DNA of 64,000 nucleotides, taken from assembly GCA_016718315.1 (NCBI GenBank), contig JADKDV010000013.1:1-64000 (forward strand), written 5' to 3'. Of the stretch, positions 19,201-28,300 are shown one piece after another. Under the pieces are notes generated by a model. The model was given only the letters and a program-made list of their open reading frames with translations, searched no databases and was not told the DNA's origin. Origin of the DNA: Candidatus Obscuribacter sp. GTDB taxonomy: Bacteria; Cyanobacteriota; Vampirovibrionia; Obscuribacterales; Obscuribacteraceae. The first letter of the stretch is position 1, and each line of letters starts with the position of its first letter. The translations under genes and the position numbers were made by a program.

Positions 19201-19930
19201 CGTCGCTCTCGAGCACCACCCACCATCTGGGTGGTATCACTGTAACATCACTGTTTTCGATGGAGCGCTGAGAGTCGATATTAAAGATACGCATCGACTC
19301 GATTTCGTCGCCAAAAAGTTCGATACGGACTGGCAGTCCATAAGATGGGTAAATATCGATGATATCGCCCCTGATGCTAAACTCGCCGCGCAAAGTGACC
19401 AGTGCTTCTCTGCTATAACCCAAATCGGTCAGAGACTTGGCGATGGCGTTACTATCAATTGACTCGCCCACTGTCAATTTGAGCGATTTTTGACGCAGTG
19501 TGGCTGGTGCCAATACTCTTTGAGTCAGGGCTCTTGAGCTGACTACAGCGATAATAGGGTCTTGTGGTTTGCTGTCTAGTTGATGCAAAAGCTCCATCTG
19601 GGCGGCGATATTGTCCGGGCTGGATAATACTTGCTCGTAAGGTGAGACTTCGCTTGATGGATAGAGATAGATAGGGAAGCGGCTTAAGTTGCCCAGTTCC
19701 TGGTGATATCTTGCTCCGGTATGGTTGTCTTGTACGACCAGTACCACGGGGCGTTTGGTTTCGTGAGACAAAACAGACAATACGAGAGATTTAGCCGAGT
19801 CTGTCAGTCCGACAAGATTGAGCTCAGATGCGCTGCCTCTAGCCGTGCGCGATAGCAATTTGGCATATTGGGGGCTATCTATAAAGAGCTGATGGAGCTT
19901 TGCCACCAAATTAAGATTGCTAGTGAGCAT
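16211..19930 (-). CDS. mfd: Transcription-repair coupling factor Mfd
   Basis: A 1239-residue ATP-dependent translocase that removes RNA polymerase stalled at lesions and recruits UvrA. Layout: UvrB-like N-terminal domains (residues 1 to about 350; PSYGLPVRIELFGDEIESMR), an unusual acidic/Ala linker near 460-490, an RNA-polymerase-interaction domain near 555-620 (SDYVVHTKHGIGQFIGVQ), a superfamily 2 motor with Walker A GDVGFGKTEVA near 710, DEEQ (VVIDEEQRFGVAHKE) near 810, SATPIPRTLYMALSGARDMS, and QLRGRVGRSEVQAYAY. The TRCF C-terminal domain follows. Start ATG 19930 behind AGGTAG. Length is slightly above the usual 1150-1180. Head of a four-gene minus-strand run. The window also carries uvrC, the later incision step. 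Confidence 0.97.
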   Translation of the reverse strand: MLTSNLNLVAKLHQLFIDSPQYAKLLSRTARGSASELNLVGLTDSAKSLVLSVLSHETKRPVVLVVQDNHTGARYHQELGNLSRFPIYLYPSSEVSPYEQVLSSPDNIAAQMELLHQLDSKPQDPIIAVVSSRALTQRVLAPATLRQKSLKLTVGESIDSNAIAKSLTDLGYSREALVTLRGEFSIRGDIIDIYPSYGLPVRIELFGDEIESMRIFNIDSQRSIENSDVTVIPPRWWVVLESDEQTREAFTAKLRTVTEDACAKLPDQASETLKEVMEGDLLALSQGRYPESVEYYAPYIESEFATLLSYLPDNALVVLDEWDSLLAALSSYEERLTGAFNEGLETGRLLPLPRQLHQKASEVGANLKKFQRIFVSTLPLSMDEEAGSSSAMAPIHFDCQPIDRFGNQLGLLAEKLKGWRKDGYHVLICTEQPQRILGILKEWDCPAAYVSSEGADDEETHIALADGDTTAASADKPASGDLLASTLSQLEGGKLEAPKKEKDRIWVCRHGFTHGYKLNDAGLICITDAEMFGVKRKPTVYRRPVIEKNYERFTSVADLKVSDYVVHTKHGIGQFIGVQRISMDSQQREYLTVQYSGEDRLYVPVDQINLLSRYRGAGDSAPRLSRLGGAEWESTKRRVKKSIKQVAEDLVNLYAMRAKQEGYQCPPDTPWQFEMEEAFPYEETPDQWQAIQDVKGDLESDKPMDRLICGDVGFGKTEVAIRGVFKAVMSGKQVAVLVPTTILAQQHFNNMSERFAPYPVKVGLLSRFRTAKEQREVAKRLSTGECDVVIGTHRMLQKDIAFKDLGLVVIDEEQRFGVAHKERLKQLRVMVDVMTMSATPIPRTLYMALSGARDMSIIDTPPTNRAPIKTFVGEYKLPLVRTAILHEMERGGQIYFVHNRVENIEQIAYEVKQLVPEARIAIGHGQMGERDLENVMLSFLSHEFDVLVCTTIIESGLDIPNVNTIIINDADKLGLAQMYQLRGRVGRSEVQAYAYCLYKPSKVLSEQAQGRLKAIREFTSLGSGYQIALRDMEIRGVGNILGSEQHGHMISVGFDLYCKLLEESVAELKGEAVQQEADTAVDINVTAFIPESYIQDNEQRLVEYKRLADVRTERELVMLISEWKDRFGNIPKETEQLVKVVKLRLLAAGANVQSIKPDMQGMRLYVPFRLQQWMPVQARLPKHLATRTTYKPGIAGGQGSSPYILVKAQGDLPEDQLSLLEELLQAMVASHEMNTSQRN

Positions 19931-20115
19931 CGTCCGGGACTACCTTTGGCTAATTGAGAATAGCGCCCCGAATTGGACATAAAATGCCCTATTGGGGAAA
20001 CGGCTATTTTATCACTTGCTTAGAGGAGATATCCTCACTGATGGCGCTGTGTAAAGGCGCGAGTCTAGTATTATGAGTTGATTAGTAGTTAATTACGCCT
20101 GTAAAGCCAAAACGC

Positions 20116-21582
20116 TTGAATAAAACAAATTGCCAAGTGAACTTATTTAATTGCCCAGTCAAAAAGAATCGACTGCTGGTGTTCAGTTTGAGCTGTTTGA
20201 TGGTTTCAGCAAGCCTGGGTGGGTCCATGGTCCAGGCGCAGGGCGGTAGTAAAGAGGATGCCCGGAGGTATCTTGCCAAAGGCTCAGAGCTTTTGCGCCA
20301 AAATAAAAATGATGAAGCCCTCAGGGCTTTTGAAGCGGCAGTGAGGATAGATCCCAAATTACCGGCTGCTTACAATAATATCGGGCGAATTTATGCCGAC
20401 CGCGAAAACAGCGAAAAGGCAATCTATTATTTTAAAAGAGCTATAGGTATAGAGCCTTTGTATGAGCCAGCGCTCTCCAATCTGGGGCTGGTGCTCTATT
20501 CCACTGGCAAACCCGAAGATGCCATACATCCCTGGCGGCTTTGTCTTACAACGGGCGACAAAGATAGCCCCACTATGCATTATTACCTGGCTAATGCCTT
20601 GCGTGATGTAGGCAATAAAGCCGATAAAAACGACAAAGACAGCTTTTTGAGAGAAGCCCGGGATCACTATGCCACGGCTATTAAGTTGAGCCCCGACTTT
20701 GCCGCTGCCTATAGCGGCTTATCGGTGGTTGACCTTAGCGAAGGACGTCTTGATGATGCTAAAAGTCACGTTGAAACCGCTATCAAACTCAAGCCCAATA
20801 GTGCATTTAGTTACTATCACCTCGGTCTAATTGAGGAGCGTCTCGGTAATAAAGCCGCTGCCATCAAGGCTTTTGAAAAGTCCAACAAATACGAGACCAT
20901 AGCCAAATACCAGCAAGAGACAATAAGTCGTATTAACAGGCTCAAAGGCGCTCCGGCTCCAGTCGTAGCTATGGCGCCAGATGTGGACGATAATCTCAGT
21001 CAATTGCGGGCACGCGGTCAGGATGCACTCAAAAAACATAACTGGGATGTGGCTGTCAAAAGTTTTGACACTCTTGTCAGATCCGGTCAGGGTAATGATC
21101 CTATTATTCTCAATAATCTGGGCTATGCCCTTGCTGGTGCTGGTCAGCCCGCTAAGGCTGTGGAATATTACCGCAAGGCTTTGTTATTAAAAAACAATGT
21201 CTTTATGGAAGCACAATTTAACCTGGGTATGGCGCTGCGCCGGTTGGGTGACAATAACGGGGCTGGCGAGGCATTTAGCCGCTCAATAGAAAACGCTGCT
21301 CAAGTCAAAAAGACCAATCCAGTGGCGCAAAATATGCTGGGCATCATTTTGCGAGAGCGGGGCGACTATAAAGGTGCAAGCAATGCTTTTCGCAAAGCGA
21401 TTTTGCAGTCAGGTGGTGAATTGCCTGTGGCCAACTTTAACCTCGGCGTCCTTTTGGAGCGTGAAGAGCAAACAAGAGACGCAGTGCGCGAGTATAAGAC
21501 CTATCTAAAATTGGCCCCCAAAGGCGAAAACGCTAAATCAGCAAAAGAGCGTTTATTGAGGCTGACAGGCTCTCCCTATTAA
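20116..21582 (+). CDS. Secreted TPR-repeat protein
   Basis: A 488-residue TPR protein divergent from mfd. Start TTG 20116; the leader of about 20 residues before the signal core (LLVFSLSCLMVSASLGGSMVQAQ) is long, and an internal ATG at 20199 would leave only a weak signal, so TTG is preferred. Eleven or so TPR units follow: ARRYLAKGSELLRQNKND, AAYNNIGRIYADREN, ALSNLGLVLYSTGKPEDA and, near the end, VANFNLGVLLEREEQTRDA. A break of non-TPR sequence at about 280-300 (APAPVVAMAPDVDD) divides it into two arrays. Likely a periplasmic or surface scaffold; partner unknown. Confidence 0.87.
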   Translation: MNKTNCQVNLFNCPVKKNRLLVFSLSCLMVSASLGGSMVQAQGGSKEDARRYLAKGSELLRQNKNDEALRAFEAAVRIDPKLPAAYNNIGRIYADRENSEKAIYYFKRAIGIEPLYEPALSNLGLVLYSTGKPEDAIHPWRLCLTTGDKDSPTMHYYLANALRDVGNKADKNDKDSFLREARDHYATAIKLSPDFAAAYSGLSVVDLSEGRLDDAKSHVETAIKLKPNSAFSYYHLGLIEERLGNKAAAIKAFEKSNKYETIAKYQQETISRINRLKGAPAPVVAMAPDVDDNLSQLRARGQDALKKHNWDVAVKSFDTLVRSGQGNDPIILNNLGYALAGAGQPAKAVEYYRKALLLKNNVFMEAQFNLGMALRRLGDNNGAGEAFSRSIENAAQVKKTNPVAQNMLGIILRERGDYKGASNAFRKAILQSGGELPVANFNLGVLLEREEQTRDAVREYKTYLKLAPKGENAKSAKERLLRLTGSPY

Positions 21583-21716
21583 TAGCTTACTGATTGGCTG
21601 GCATTTGCTCATAGTGGCTTTGTAAAGACTTTTGAGAGAATGCCCCGGTGTGGGCATTGTTCTTTCCTGACATCCTTTGCCTGTAGTAAAATAGTGGATT
21701 CGACCGGGGTGTTTGG

Positions 21717-22856
21717 ATGAGTACCACAGATCTACCATCAGCCGAAGCCGTAGAAGCCGTCTGCCAGATAGCAGGCGCACGTGCTGTCAGCCCAGTGCCA
21801 GACGGCAAAAAACGTGTGGCTGTTTTGATGAGTGGAGGAGTTGACTCATCGGTCACTGCCTACCTTATGCAAAAGGCTGGTTATGACGTGGTGGGTGTCA
21901 CAGGCTGGTTAATAAAGTCTGGTAGTCGCTGTTGCGATACTGGCATGATTGATGCCGCCAGAGTTTGTGAAGACCTGGGCATCGAGCACCATGCCGTCGA
22001 TTTGCGTGAATTATTTAAAAGCCAGATCATGGATGAGTTCCATAAGTCTTATGCCAAGGCGCGCACCCCGCTGCCTTGCAGTCTCTGCAACACATTGATC
22101 AAATGGGGAGCGCTACTCAATTACAGTATCAAGCATCTAAATGCTGACTATATTGCCACTGGTCACTATGGTCGGATTGTCGATACCGAGAGTGGCAGAA
22201 GGCTGTCTAAAGCTAAAGATCCAGGTAAGGATCAATCTTATGTACTCTGGGGTTTGACCAACGAACAAATTAACCACACCCTTTTGCCCTTAGGCGATTA
22301 TTCCAAAGACGAAATACGCGAAATAGCTAAAGAAGCTGGTATTGTCACCTTTGACAAACCAGATAGCCAGGATCTGTGTTTTATTCCAAAAGGCACCACC
22401 ACTCAACAGTATCTCTCGAATTTTCTTACAGTCGAGCCTGGTCCTTTGATTCACACCGTCACTGGTGAAGTCCTGGGCGAGCATCAAGGTACTTTTAACT
22501 ACACCATCGGGCAAAGACGTGGTCTTGGAATCGCTTATGCCGAGCCGCTTTATGTCACTTCTATTGATCCTGATATGCGCATTGTCTATGTCGGGCCAAA
22601 AGAGGCATTGTTGCGTCAAGAGCTGACAGCTTCCTTTGTCAACTGGATCATGGAGTCACCACCGGTGCAACCATTTAGAGCAATGGCCAAAATCCGTTAT
22701 AACTCTCCAGCTAGTCTGGCTATGATTTATCCTCTGCAAGACAACCAGGTCAAAGTGGTATTTGACGAGGCTCAGCCAGCCATTACTGCCGGTCAGGTGC
22801 TCGGTATCTACGACACTGACAACGTATATATACTTGGCGGCGGCTGGATAGACTGA
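21717..22856 (+). CDS. mnmA: tRNA-specific 2-thiouridylase MnmA
   Basis: Installs sulfur at C2 of the wobble uridine of tRNA-Lys, -Glu and -Gln using ATP and persulfide sulfur. ATG 21717 is followed by about 30 extra residues before the core RVAVLMSGGVDSSVTAYL (PP-loop SGGVDSS near 39-45). Then CEDLGIEHHAVDLRELF, ARTPLPCSLCNTLIKWG with the first catalytic Cys, YIATGHYGRI, GKDQSYVLWGL, and the second catalytic Cys in DSQDLCFIPKGTTTQ. The C-terminal part FNYTIGQRRGLGIAYAEPLYV and the beta-barrel domain are complete. 379 residues, normal length. The motif GSRCCDTGMIDAARVC has an extra Cys pair seen in some cyanobacterial and plastid-type relatives, which supports but does not prove the taxonomic inference. 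Confidence 0.96.
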   Translation: MSTTDLPSAEAVEAVCQIAGARAVSPVPDGKKRVAVLMSGGVDSSVTAYLMQKAGYDVVGVTGWLIKSGSRCCDTGMIDAARVCEDLGIEHHAVDLRELFKSQIMDEFHKSYAKARTPLPCSLCNTLIKWGALLNYSIKHLNADYIATGHYGRIVDTESGRRLSKAKDPGKDQSYVLWGLTNEQINHTLLPLGDYSKDEIREIAKEAGIVTFDKPDSQDLCFIPKGTTTQQYLSNFLTVEPGPLIHTVTGEVLGEHQGTFNYTIGQRRGLGIAYAEPLYVTSIDPDMRIVYVGPKEALLRQELTASFVNWIMESPPVQPFRAMAKIRYNSPASLAMIYPLQDNQVKVVFDEAQPAITAGQVLGIYDTDNVYILGGGWID

Positions 22857-22968
22857 GCGCAACTTCGCTTCCCATGCAATTTTTAGTGACTTCAAAGGCA
22901 AAAAAGTGTTTGCGTGGCTCGTGCTTTTCTCTTATAATAAATTTCATCAAAGAGAGGGCAGCTCACAG

Positions 22969-24435
22969 ATGAAACATTTACTTGGCGCAGGCAAAACTTC
23001 AGTCTTTACAAGTGTCCTGACCAGAGTAATGGCATCACTCCTTATTGTGGCGGGCATGAGCGCATCTAGCGATGCCTTTGCCCGTAATACCAGGCAGCAC
23101 TCCAAGGCAGTTATAAAAAATTACCATCCTTCCAAGTCTCGTCGCACCACCTCTAGGGTCACTGCTAGAGCAACGAGCAAGGGCAAAAGTAAACGCGCTG
23201 TAGCCAGTAAGCGTGGGCATAAGGTGCACCATGTGGCTCACGCTGCTCCCAAGACCAGATACGCCTATCCTATCGGTATTTTTATGGCGAGACCGCCAGC
23301 CTTTGATTCTAGTCCCCTGGATAGTCAGGCTGCTGAGCGCGTTGTCGATGCCTTCAACCGCGGCAACGCTGATTCTTATGCTGCTCGCATCCTGGTCAGA
23401 GCTGGACTGGTCAAATACCATCCTTTACGTGGTGGTATCTTCTGGAGGCGAGAGCCAGTTAAATACATCATTGTCCATTCCACCGAGACTGGTATTCCTA
23501 TTGGTGCTGTGCGTGTTATTGAGAGCTGGAGCTCGATGGGGATACGCCATCCTGGTGCTCAGTATGTAGTCGACAGAGATGGCACCATTGTCCAGGCAGT
23601 TGATCCTGATCTGGCTACTGTCCATATCAATATTTTTAAAACACTACCAGGCATCAATAACGATAACAGTATCGGGATTGAGATGTGTCATGCCGGTGCT
23701 CAGGATTACCCTCAAGAGTTGCGTCAATCTGTCATTAAGCTCATTACTTATTTGCAAAACCGCTACAACATTGATGATGCCAATGTTATTACGCACCGTT
23801 ATGCTCAGCAAGGGGATCATACAGATCCTGTGCGCTTTGATTTTGAGCAATTTATTGCCACCAAAAACCAATTCAAAAACCAGGCCATTGCTTATCGCAC
23901 CGGCAAGATTACCCAGGAGTCCAGGAGTTGGCGCGCTAGTCCAGAGCCTCAGATTAATACTTATCTCAAGCTCCACAACAAAGTAAGCGAGCCGGTGGGC
24001 TCCACGACTACTCCAGTGCCAGCCCAGGAGGTTTTACCCTCTGGCAATTCACCGGCTGGCAAATTACCGGTTGGCAAATTAGCTCCCGCACCACAGCTAC
24101 AATCACTAGATGAGTTAAATACTCAGCCAGCAATTGACAAAAAGCCTGCCACACCGTCCATTGATGCTCCCGCACCAGTGCCGGTGCCCGCTAGTCCTGT
24201 CTCAGTACCTGCGCCATCAACAGTCACCCCTCCAGCTAATCTTGCTCCAGCTAATCCAGCTCCAGCTGCTCCAGTAGAGGGAGAGGGCAAGCCTCAAGCC
24301 AGTATTTTTGTACCAGCTCAAGCCATGCTCAAACATAAGCAGTTTGTACCGGTTGATACCACTACCTCGATCAAATATTATCCGCCTGGTTATTTTAATC
24401 ACCAGGCACAGACCAAAACCATCAAAAACTACTAG
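22969..24435 (+). CDS. N-acetylmuramoyl-L-alanine amidase (Amidase_2/PGRP fold), secreted
   Basis: Zinc amidase cleaving the bond between MurNAc and the stem peptide, for wall remodelling or recycling. ATG 22969 follows GAGAGGGCAG; the longer in-frame start at 22906 gives no better signal. Signal peptide SLLIVAGMSASSDAFA, then a basic region rich in Arg/Lys/Ser. Amidase domain near residues 160-300: PVKYIIVHSTETG (first Zn His), GAQYVVDRDGTIVQAV, ATVHINIF, SIGIEMCHAG and ITHRYAQQGDHTDP with the later ligand and catalytic residues. The last 150 residues are Pro/Ala-rich (PAPVPVPASPVSVP) and probably span or bind the wall. The 3' end overlaps the convergent thpR gene by four bases. Confidence 0.92.
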   Translation: MKHLLGAGKTSVFTSVLTRVMASLLIVAGMSASSDAFARNTRQHSKAVIKNYHPSKSRRTTSRVTARATSKGKSKRAVASKRGHKVHHVAHAAPKTRYAYPIGIFMARPPAFDSSPLDSQAAERVVDAFNRGNADSYAARILVRAGLVKYHPLRGGIFWRREPVKYIIVHSTETGIPIGAVRVIESWSSMGIRHPGAQYVVDRDGTIVQAVDPDLATVHINIFKTLPGINNDNSIGIEMCHAGAQDYPQELRQSVIKLITYLQNRYNIDDANVITHRYAQQGDHTDPVRFDFEQFIATKNQFKNQAIAYRTGKITQESRSWRASPEPQINTYLKLHNKVSEPVGSTTTPVPAQEVLPSGNSPAGKLPVGKLAPAPQLQSLDELNTQPAIDKKPATPSIDAPAPVPVPASPVSVPAPSTVTPPANLAPANPAPAAPVEGEGKPQASIFVPAQAMLKHKQFVPVDTTTSIKYYPPGYFNHQAQTKTIKNY

Positions 24436-25031
24436 ACATCAATTGCTAGCAGGCTCTCGTAACTATGATTGAGACCAATATGGCTCTCAATTAGATTGAT
24501 ACTGTCTATCTTTTGTATGATTGGCGCTATTTGGGCAAAGCTCTGACTGAGATAGTCCAGGTCTAGCTCTGCATTTTCCTTAAAGCGCATTACTGTAAGA
24601 TGCGGCATAAATTTGAAGTTGCGTTCAACTGTATCGTCGATATTTAGATACGGCGTTAGTGCTTCTCTTATAAGTGTGCCAGATTGGCTTAGTTGAGTGT
24701 TCACCACATCTGGTGTCACCACTGCCACCCGGGCAGGCTCGCCTGTCGGCCACAGAGCCAGTCTGTTGTAAGTAATGACTAGTTCTGGTGCGGCTTCTTG
24801 CCTGATTTGGGGTGTAATTGCCTTTAGTTTGTCTTTGACTGCCTGTATTTTGCCTTCTTCTAGTTCACCTAAAAACTGCCAGGTTATATGGAGCTTTTGT
24901 AGTGGCGTTGCTTTTGCCAAAGGGAGCGCAGGCGTTTTGTCGTTGATTGACTGTGCCACGATTTGGGCCCACTGACTGAGCCGTTGAGCTTGATCACCAG
25001 TGACAAACGAGCCGACATAGACGCGGGGCAT
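24432..25031 (-). CDS. thpR: RNA 2',3'-cyclic phosphodiesterase (ThpR/LigT)
   Basis: 2H phosphoesterase of 199 residues that opens 2',3'-cyclic phosphates. Both signature motifs are present: KLHITWQFLGEL (HxT) near residue 48 and FMPHLTVMRFKE (HxT) near residue 140. RLALWPTGEPARVAVV between them matches the family. ATG 25031 lies two bases after the stop of the membrane-protein gene upstream, so the two are translationally coupled. Its C-terminus overlaps the convergent amidase by four bases. No signal peptide, so cytoplasmic. Confidence 0.9.
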   Translation of the reverse strand: MPRVYVGSFVTGDQAQRLSQWAQIVAQSINDKTPALPLAKATPLQKLHITWQFLGELEEGKIQAVKDKLKAITPQIRQEAAPELVITYNRLALWPTGEPARVAVVTPDVVNTQLSQSGTLIREALTPYLNIDDTVERNFKFMPHLTVMRFKENAELDLDYLSQSFAQIAPIIQKIDSINLIESHIGLNHSYESLLAIDV

Positions 25032-25033
25032 TA

Positions 25034-25594
25034 CTATTCTATTTTGTCGGGGAAGTTATTTTTGACTGAGCGGATTACTCCTTGCGGTCCGCCCATGCCT
25101 TTGATGAGCAGTCCACCGCCAAGAGCGAAGGGTAAAAAGAGTACGATCAATTGCAAAAGTGACATTGAAGCGAGGTTCATTGTCAAAGAAGAAAGCACTG
25201 CCAGAATCATCAGTAAGCAACTACCGGCAGTGACAATCCAACCCCATTTGTTTTTGGAGTTGTAGAGCATCATGCCCACTCCAATCATGAGCGGCACAAA
25301 TATAACCATAAAGCCAGCACTACCAAGACCGAGCATGCTCAAAATGCTGGGAGCGACTTTGATCTGCTGAAATACCATAACAAGACCAAGGGCAATCAGA
25401 CCGAGCCCACCAAAATAAGCACCGTCAGATCTGGTAATTGGATCACCTGAGTTGGCGGAATTGGCCAGCGATTTTTTGCCGGTGGCCATCATATCGGAAC
25501 GACCCTGGCTCACCGACAGCTCGGTGCTCTCGCTGAGCACATTGTTTTCGAGTTCTTGTAGCTTGCGCTGGATTTCCTGTTCCTTTTTGTTCAT
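25034..25594 (-). CDS. Membrane protein with N-terminal coiled coil
   Basis: About 186 residues. Start ATG 25594, chosen because AGGA lies six bases upstream; an in-frame longer form from 25630 lacks a site. The first 30 residues (KKEQEIQRKLQELENNVL) form a likely coiled coil, then a polar Ser/Gly region, then four hydrophobic helices: YFGGLGLIALGLVMVFQQI, GFMVIFVPLMIGVGMMLY, WGWIVTAGSCLLMILAVLSS and LLQLIVLFLPFALGGGLLI. Short basic C-tail. Family not recognised. Genetic coupling to thpR is by position only. Confidence 0.8.
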   Translation of the reverse strand: MNKKEQEIQRKLQELENNVLSESTELSVSQGRSDMMATGKKSLANSANSGDPITRSDGAYFGGLGLIALGLVMVFQQIKVAPSILSMLGLGSAGFMVIFVPLMIGVGMMLYNSKNKWGWIVTAGSCLLMILAVLSSLTMNLASMSLLQLIVLFLPFALGGGLLIKGMGGPQGVIRSVKNNFPDKIE

Positions 25595-25850
25595 CTTTTT
25601 GTCCTGGTAGCAACTTGTTTGTAAGTACAACGTCAGTCGGCTTCTAAGCCATTGATATTTGATTTGCCGACAATCAATTATTCCCCCCTACTAATAGAAC
25701 TAGACATTTATGGTGACTGATAAAAACTCAAGCTAATTGGGTACAAAAATAAAGTATGAGTGCAGGGCTCTGGCTCTGAGCCGGTTTTGCGGTAGTGCTT
25801 GAGTGATTTTGGCTCGATTTTGGTGGCACATACTTACTAACGGATTTATA

Positions 25851-27353
25851 ATGATTTCAGGTTTCTCGAGATTTACTATGATTAAAAATAACCCCCGTTT
25901 TGTGGCTCTGACGCTCTGCCTGTCAGCTTTTACAGTGGTATCAAGCAGCACTCAGGCAGTTTTTGCCAAGGGCAAACTAATACAAAATGCCAGCCAGTTA
26001 TCAGCCAGTCCACTCGGGGTGGTCGAGCCAGGCAGTACTGGTCTTACCGGAGCGGCACTCGCTGTCAATGCAGCTAAGGCTCCTCCTGGGCTGAGCGAGG
26101 GTGCGGGCATCTGGGTCAATCTCTGGAATTATCCCAAAAACGATTTTGAAGGTTACGCCGAAAAGCTCTATGCCTCTGGCATTCGCAATCTTTTTATCCA
26201 GACTTCGCGCAGTAATACTCCAGCTATCGGACAACCAACCGAGCTGGGCTTGATTATCGAGGCCTGCCACAAATACAAAATCAGAGTAATTGCCTGGTCT
26301 TTTGCTGAGTTGCGCAATACAAAAGCCGACGCCGACAAACTCATCTATGCAGCCAAGTTTCGCACTCCCAGCGGAGACAGACTGGATGCTATAGCTCCTA
26401 ACCTAGAGAAAAATCTGAACAAGCAAGCTGTCGAGGCTTACAGTACTTATTTGCGCCAGGAGTTGGGAGCGAGCTATCCCATGGTTGCTGTTGTCTATAG
26501 TCCGCTCAACAAAGCACCCCAGGTCGCTGTGACTCCCTGGAAGACTCTAGCTAAGTACTATGACGTCATTGCCCCGATGGCTTATTGGAATGGACGCTAC
26601 CAGACTGTTGACGCCTACAATTACACCAAGCGCACAGTCGAGCGCATCAGAGAATTGACTGAACGATCTGACGTAGAGGTCCATGTAATAGGCGATGGCA
26701 TGGGCACAAGAGCCCCTGAAATTAAAGAATTTTTGCGCGCTTGTGTCGACGCTGGTGCTCAAAGTGCCAGTCTTTATCCCAATCAACAAACAACCGTTGA
26801 GCAGTACGGCGCCATGTCTCTTTATGACGACTATATGCCTCTCAATGCTCGTGAGCGCCTCAGTATGGTGCGTCATTTGATGCAGCAGGGTGTGCTCTCC
26901 AAGCCGGGTAAGTATGACCCCTCTAAGGCTCTACCTCGCGGCGATTTGTTCTTGCTCACCGCCACTGCTCTCCAGGTGCCAAATGTGCAAGATGCAAGCT
27001 CGGCCTATGAGTATTTCCGTGCCAGTGGTGTAATTGAGGCGACCGCCAGACAATATCCCGAAATCGCCCTCGATGGCGATCTCAGTGCACCTCTGAGTAT
27101 CGATACCGCTCAGGACTTTGTGGCTCAGGCTAAACGGGCTCAGTTACAGCCAAAAGGTGGGCGCAACCACAAAAATAGACCAGCTTATCTGACAATGTCC
27201 AAACCCTCCCGAGCTGACCGTCTCTTTGCCGCTCCTGCTTATGCCGGTGCTCGCAGTGAGATAAAAGGACTCAACCTGGCAAAAGGTGTAGACGGTAGCC
27301 GCAACCTCAATTATTTTGAGGCCGCCGAGCTATTTAGCCAGATTAGTCGTTAA
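25851..27353 (+). CDS. Secreted glycoside-hydrolase-like TIM-barrel protein
   Basis: About 500 residues. Signal peptide RFVALTLCLSAFTVVSSS-TQAVFA, reached from ATG 25851 or ATG 25878; neither has a strong ribosome site. The barrel region (residues about 80-330) shows GAGIWVNLWNYPKNDFEGYA, SGIRNLFIQTSR, HKYKIRVIAWSFAELRN, YYDVIAPMAYWNGRY and VIGDGMGTRAPEIKEFLRA, the strand-by-strand pattern of putative glycosyl-hydrolase-like (GHL-type) barrels. The C-terminal 170 residues (ALPRGDLFLLTATALQVP and following) look helical and resemble a divergent SLH-type surface domain. Catalytic acids cannot be assigned. Likely acts on cell-wall or extracellular polysaccharide. Confidence 0.72.
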   Translation: MISGFSRFTMIKNNPRFVALTLCLSAFTVVSSSTQAVFAKGKLIQNASQLSASPLGVVEPGSTGLTGAALAVNAAKAPPGLSEGAGIWVNLWNYPKNDFEGYAEKLYASGIRNLFIQTSRSNTPAIGQPTELGLIIEACHKYKIRVIAWSFAELRNTKADADKLIYAAKFRTPSGDRLDAIAPNLEKNLNKQAVEAYSTYLRQELGASYPMVAVVYSPLNKAPQVAVTPWKTLAKYYDVIAPMAYWNGRYQTVDAYNYTKRTVERIRELTERSDVEVHVIGDGMGTRAPEIKEFLRACVDAGAQSASLYPNQQTTVEQYGAMSLYDDYMPLNARERLSMVRHLMQQGVLSKPGKYDPSKALPRGDLFLLTATALQVPNVQDASSAYEYFRASGVIEATARQYPEIALDGDLSAPLSIDTAQDFVAQAKRAQLQPKGGRNHKNRPAYLTMSKPSRADRLFAAPAYAGARSEIKGLNLAKGVDGSRNLNYFEAAELFSQISR

Positions 27354-27576
27354 ATAGAGATATATAAGCCTGCTTTTAAAAGATAAGCATTTCAAGATGA
27401 TTATTGAGCAGGATGACCGGGTAAATGATTATCGGAACACCGCGGTTGCGGGTGGAAGTAGTGGGTTAGTGCTTGCTTACTAGAGAATTTAGGCTTTGGT
27501 TTGAAGACAAACATTCAAAAAATACTTCTAATATCTTCGTTTCCGGAAGGTGTTCCCTTCGATTCGGAGGATTGTT

Positions 27577-28161
27577 ATGCAAGTAACCGTGACTGGACGC
27601 AATTTTGAGCTGACTAGTGCTCTCAAGGAATATCTTGTTGAAAAGCTAGCTCGCGCGCAAAAGCACTTTGATCATCGCCTGGACTGTACGGCTCTATTAT
27701 CGGTGGCCAAAAATCCATCGATTGCCAAAAGTCAAAAGGCTGAGGTCACCATTAAGGTCAACGGCAATGTGATTAGAGGAGAGGAAGCCACAGAGAATAT
27801 GTACGCCTCAATTGATCTTGTGGCGGACAAAATCGAAAGACAACTGCGTAAATACAAAACCAGACATTTCTCGAAAGGTGGTAAGGAAAAAGGACGCTCA
27901 GAGGACGAAGCTACAGATGTCAGCGCCGAAATCGATTCGGATGTTGCTGTCAGCAAAGAGCTTGCTCTGGAAGAAATCCGTCCTAAGATTGTGCGTTCAA
28001 AACGGTTTCCGCTTAAACCTATGATGCCTGAAGAGGCTTGCAAACATATGGACTTGCTGGGCCATGACTTCTTTATGTTTATCAATTCCGAAACCAATTA
28101 TGTAAATACTGTCTATCATCGTCGCGATGGTAACTATGGACTGATTGAACCGGAAGTCTAA
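27577..28161 (+). CDS. hpf: Ribosome hibernation promoting factor, long form
   Basis: Binds the 30S decoding site and drives ribosome dimerisation in starvation. ATG 27577 follows CGGAGG with ideal spacing; the upstream in-frame start at 27550 is less likely. N-domain (residues 1 to about 100): MQVTVTGRNFELTSALKEYL, KAEVTIKVNGNVIRGEE and MYASIDLVADKIERQLRKYK. An acidic linker follows, then the C-terminal dimerisation domain RSKRFPLKPMMPEEACKHMDL, LGHDFFMFINSETN and VVYHRRDGNYGLIEP-type end (here NTVYHRRDGNYGLIEPEV). 194 residues, the long-form length. Monocistronic with its own terminator. Confidence 0.95.
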   Translation: MQVTVTGRNFELTSALKEYLVEKLARAQKHFDHRLDCTALLSVAKNPSIAKSQKAEVTIKVNGNVIRGEEATENMYASIDLVADKIERQLRKYKTRHFSKGGKEKGRSEDEATDVSAEIDSDVAVSKELALEEIRPKIVRSKRFPLKPMMPEEACKHMDLLGHDFFMFINSETNYVNTVYHRRDGNYGLIEPEV

Positions 28162-28187
28162 AGAGTCAGAAGCTAAAATTCAGCTGG

Positions 28188-28217
28188 AAAAAGGGGGGGT
28201 CTAACCCCTTTTTTCTT
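28188..28217 (+). terminator. Rho-independent terminator after hpf
   Basis: AAAAAGGGG (28188-28196) pairs with CCCCTTTTTT (28205-28214) across a short loop; the T-run continues into TCTTT. Confidence 0.85.
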
Positions 28218-28300
28218 TGGCGGCGGGTATTCTGGCTTTCAATGGATTAAAATCAGAATTTAAACCGGCAAGTACATTCAACTCTTAGTAGTAATCACAA

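Noticed and set aside
27354..27576. tRNA or small RNA gene before hpf
   Set aside because: No cloverleaf or T-loop sequence is found; only short weak stems are visible.
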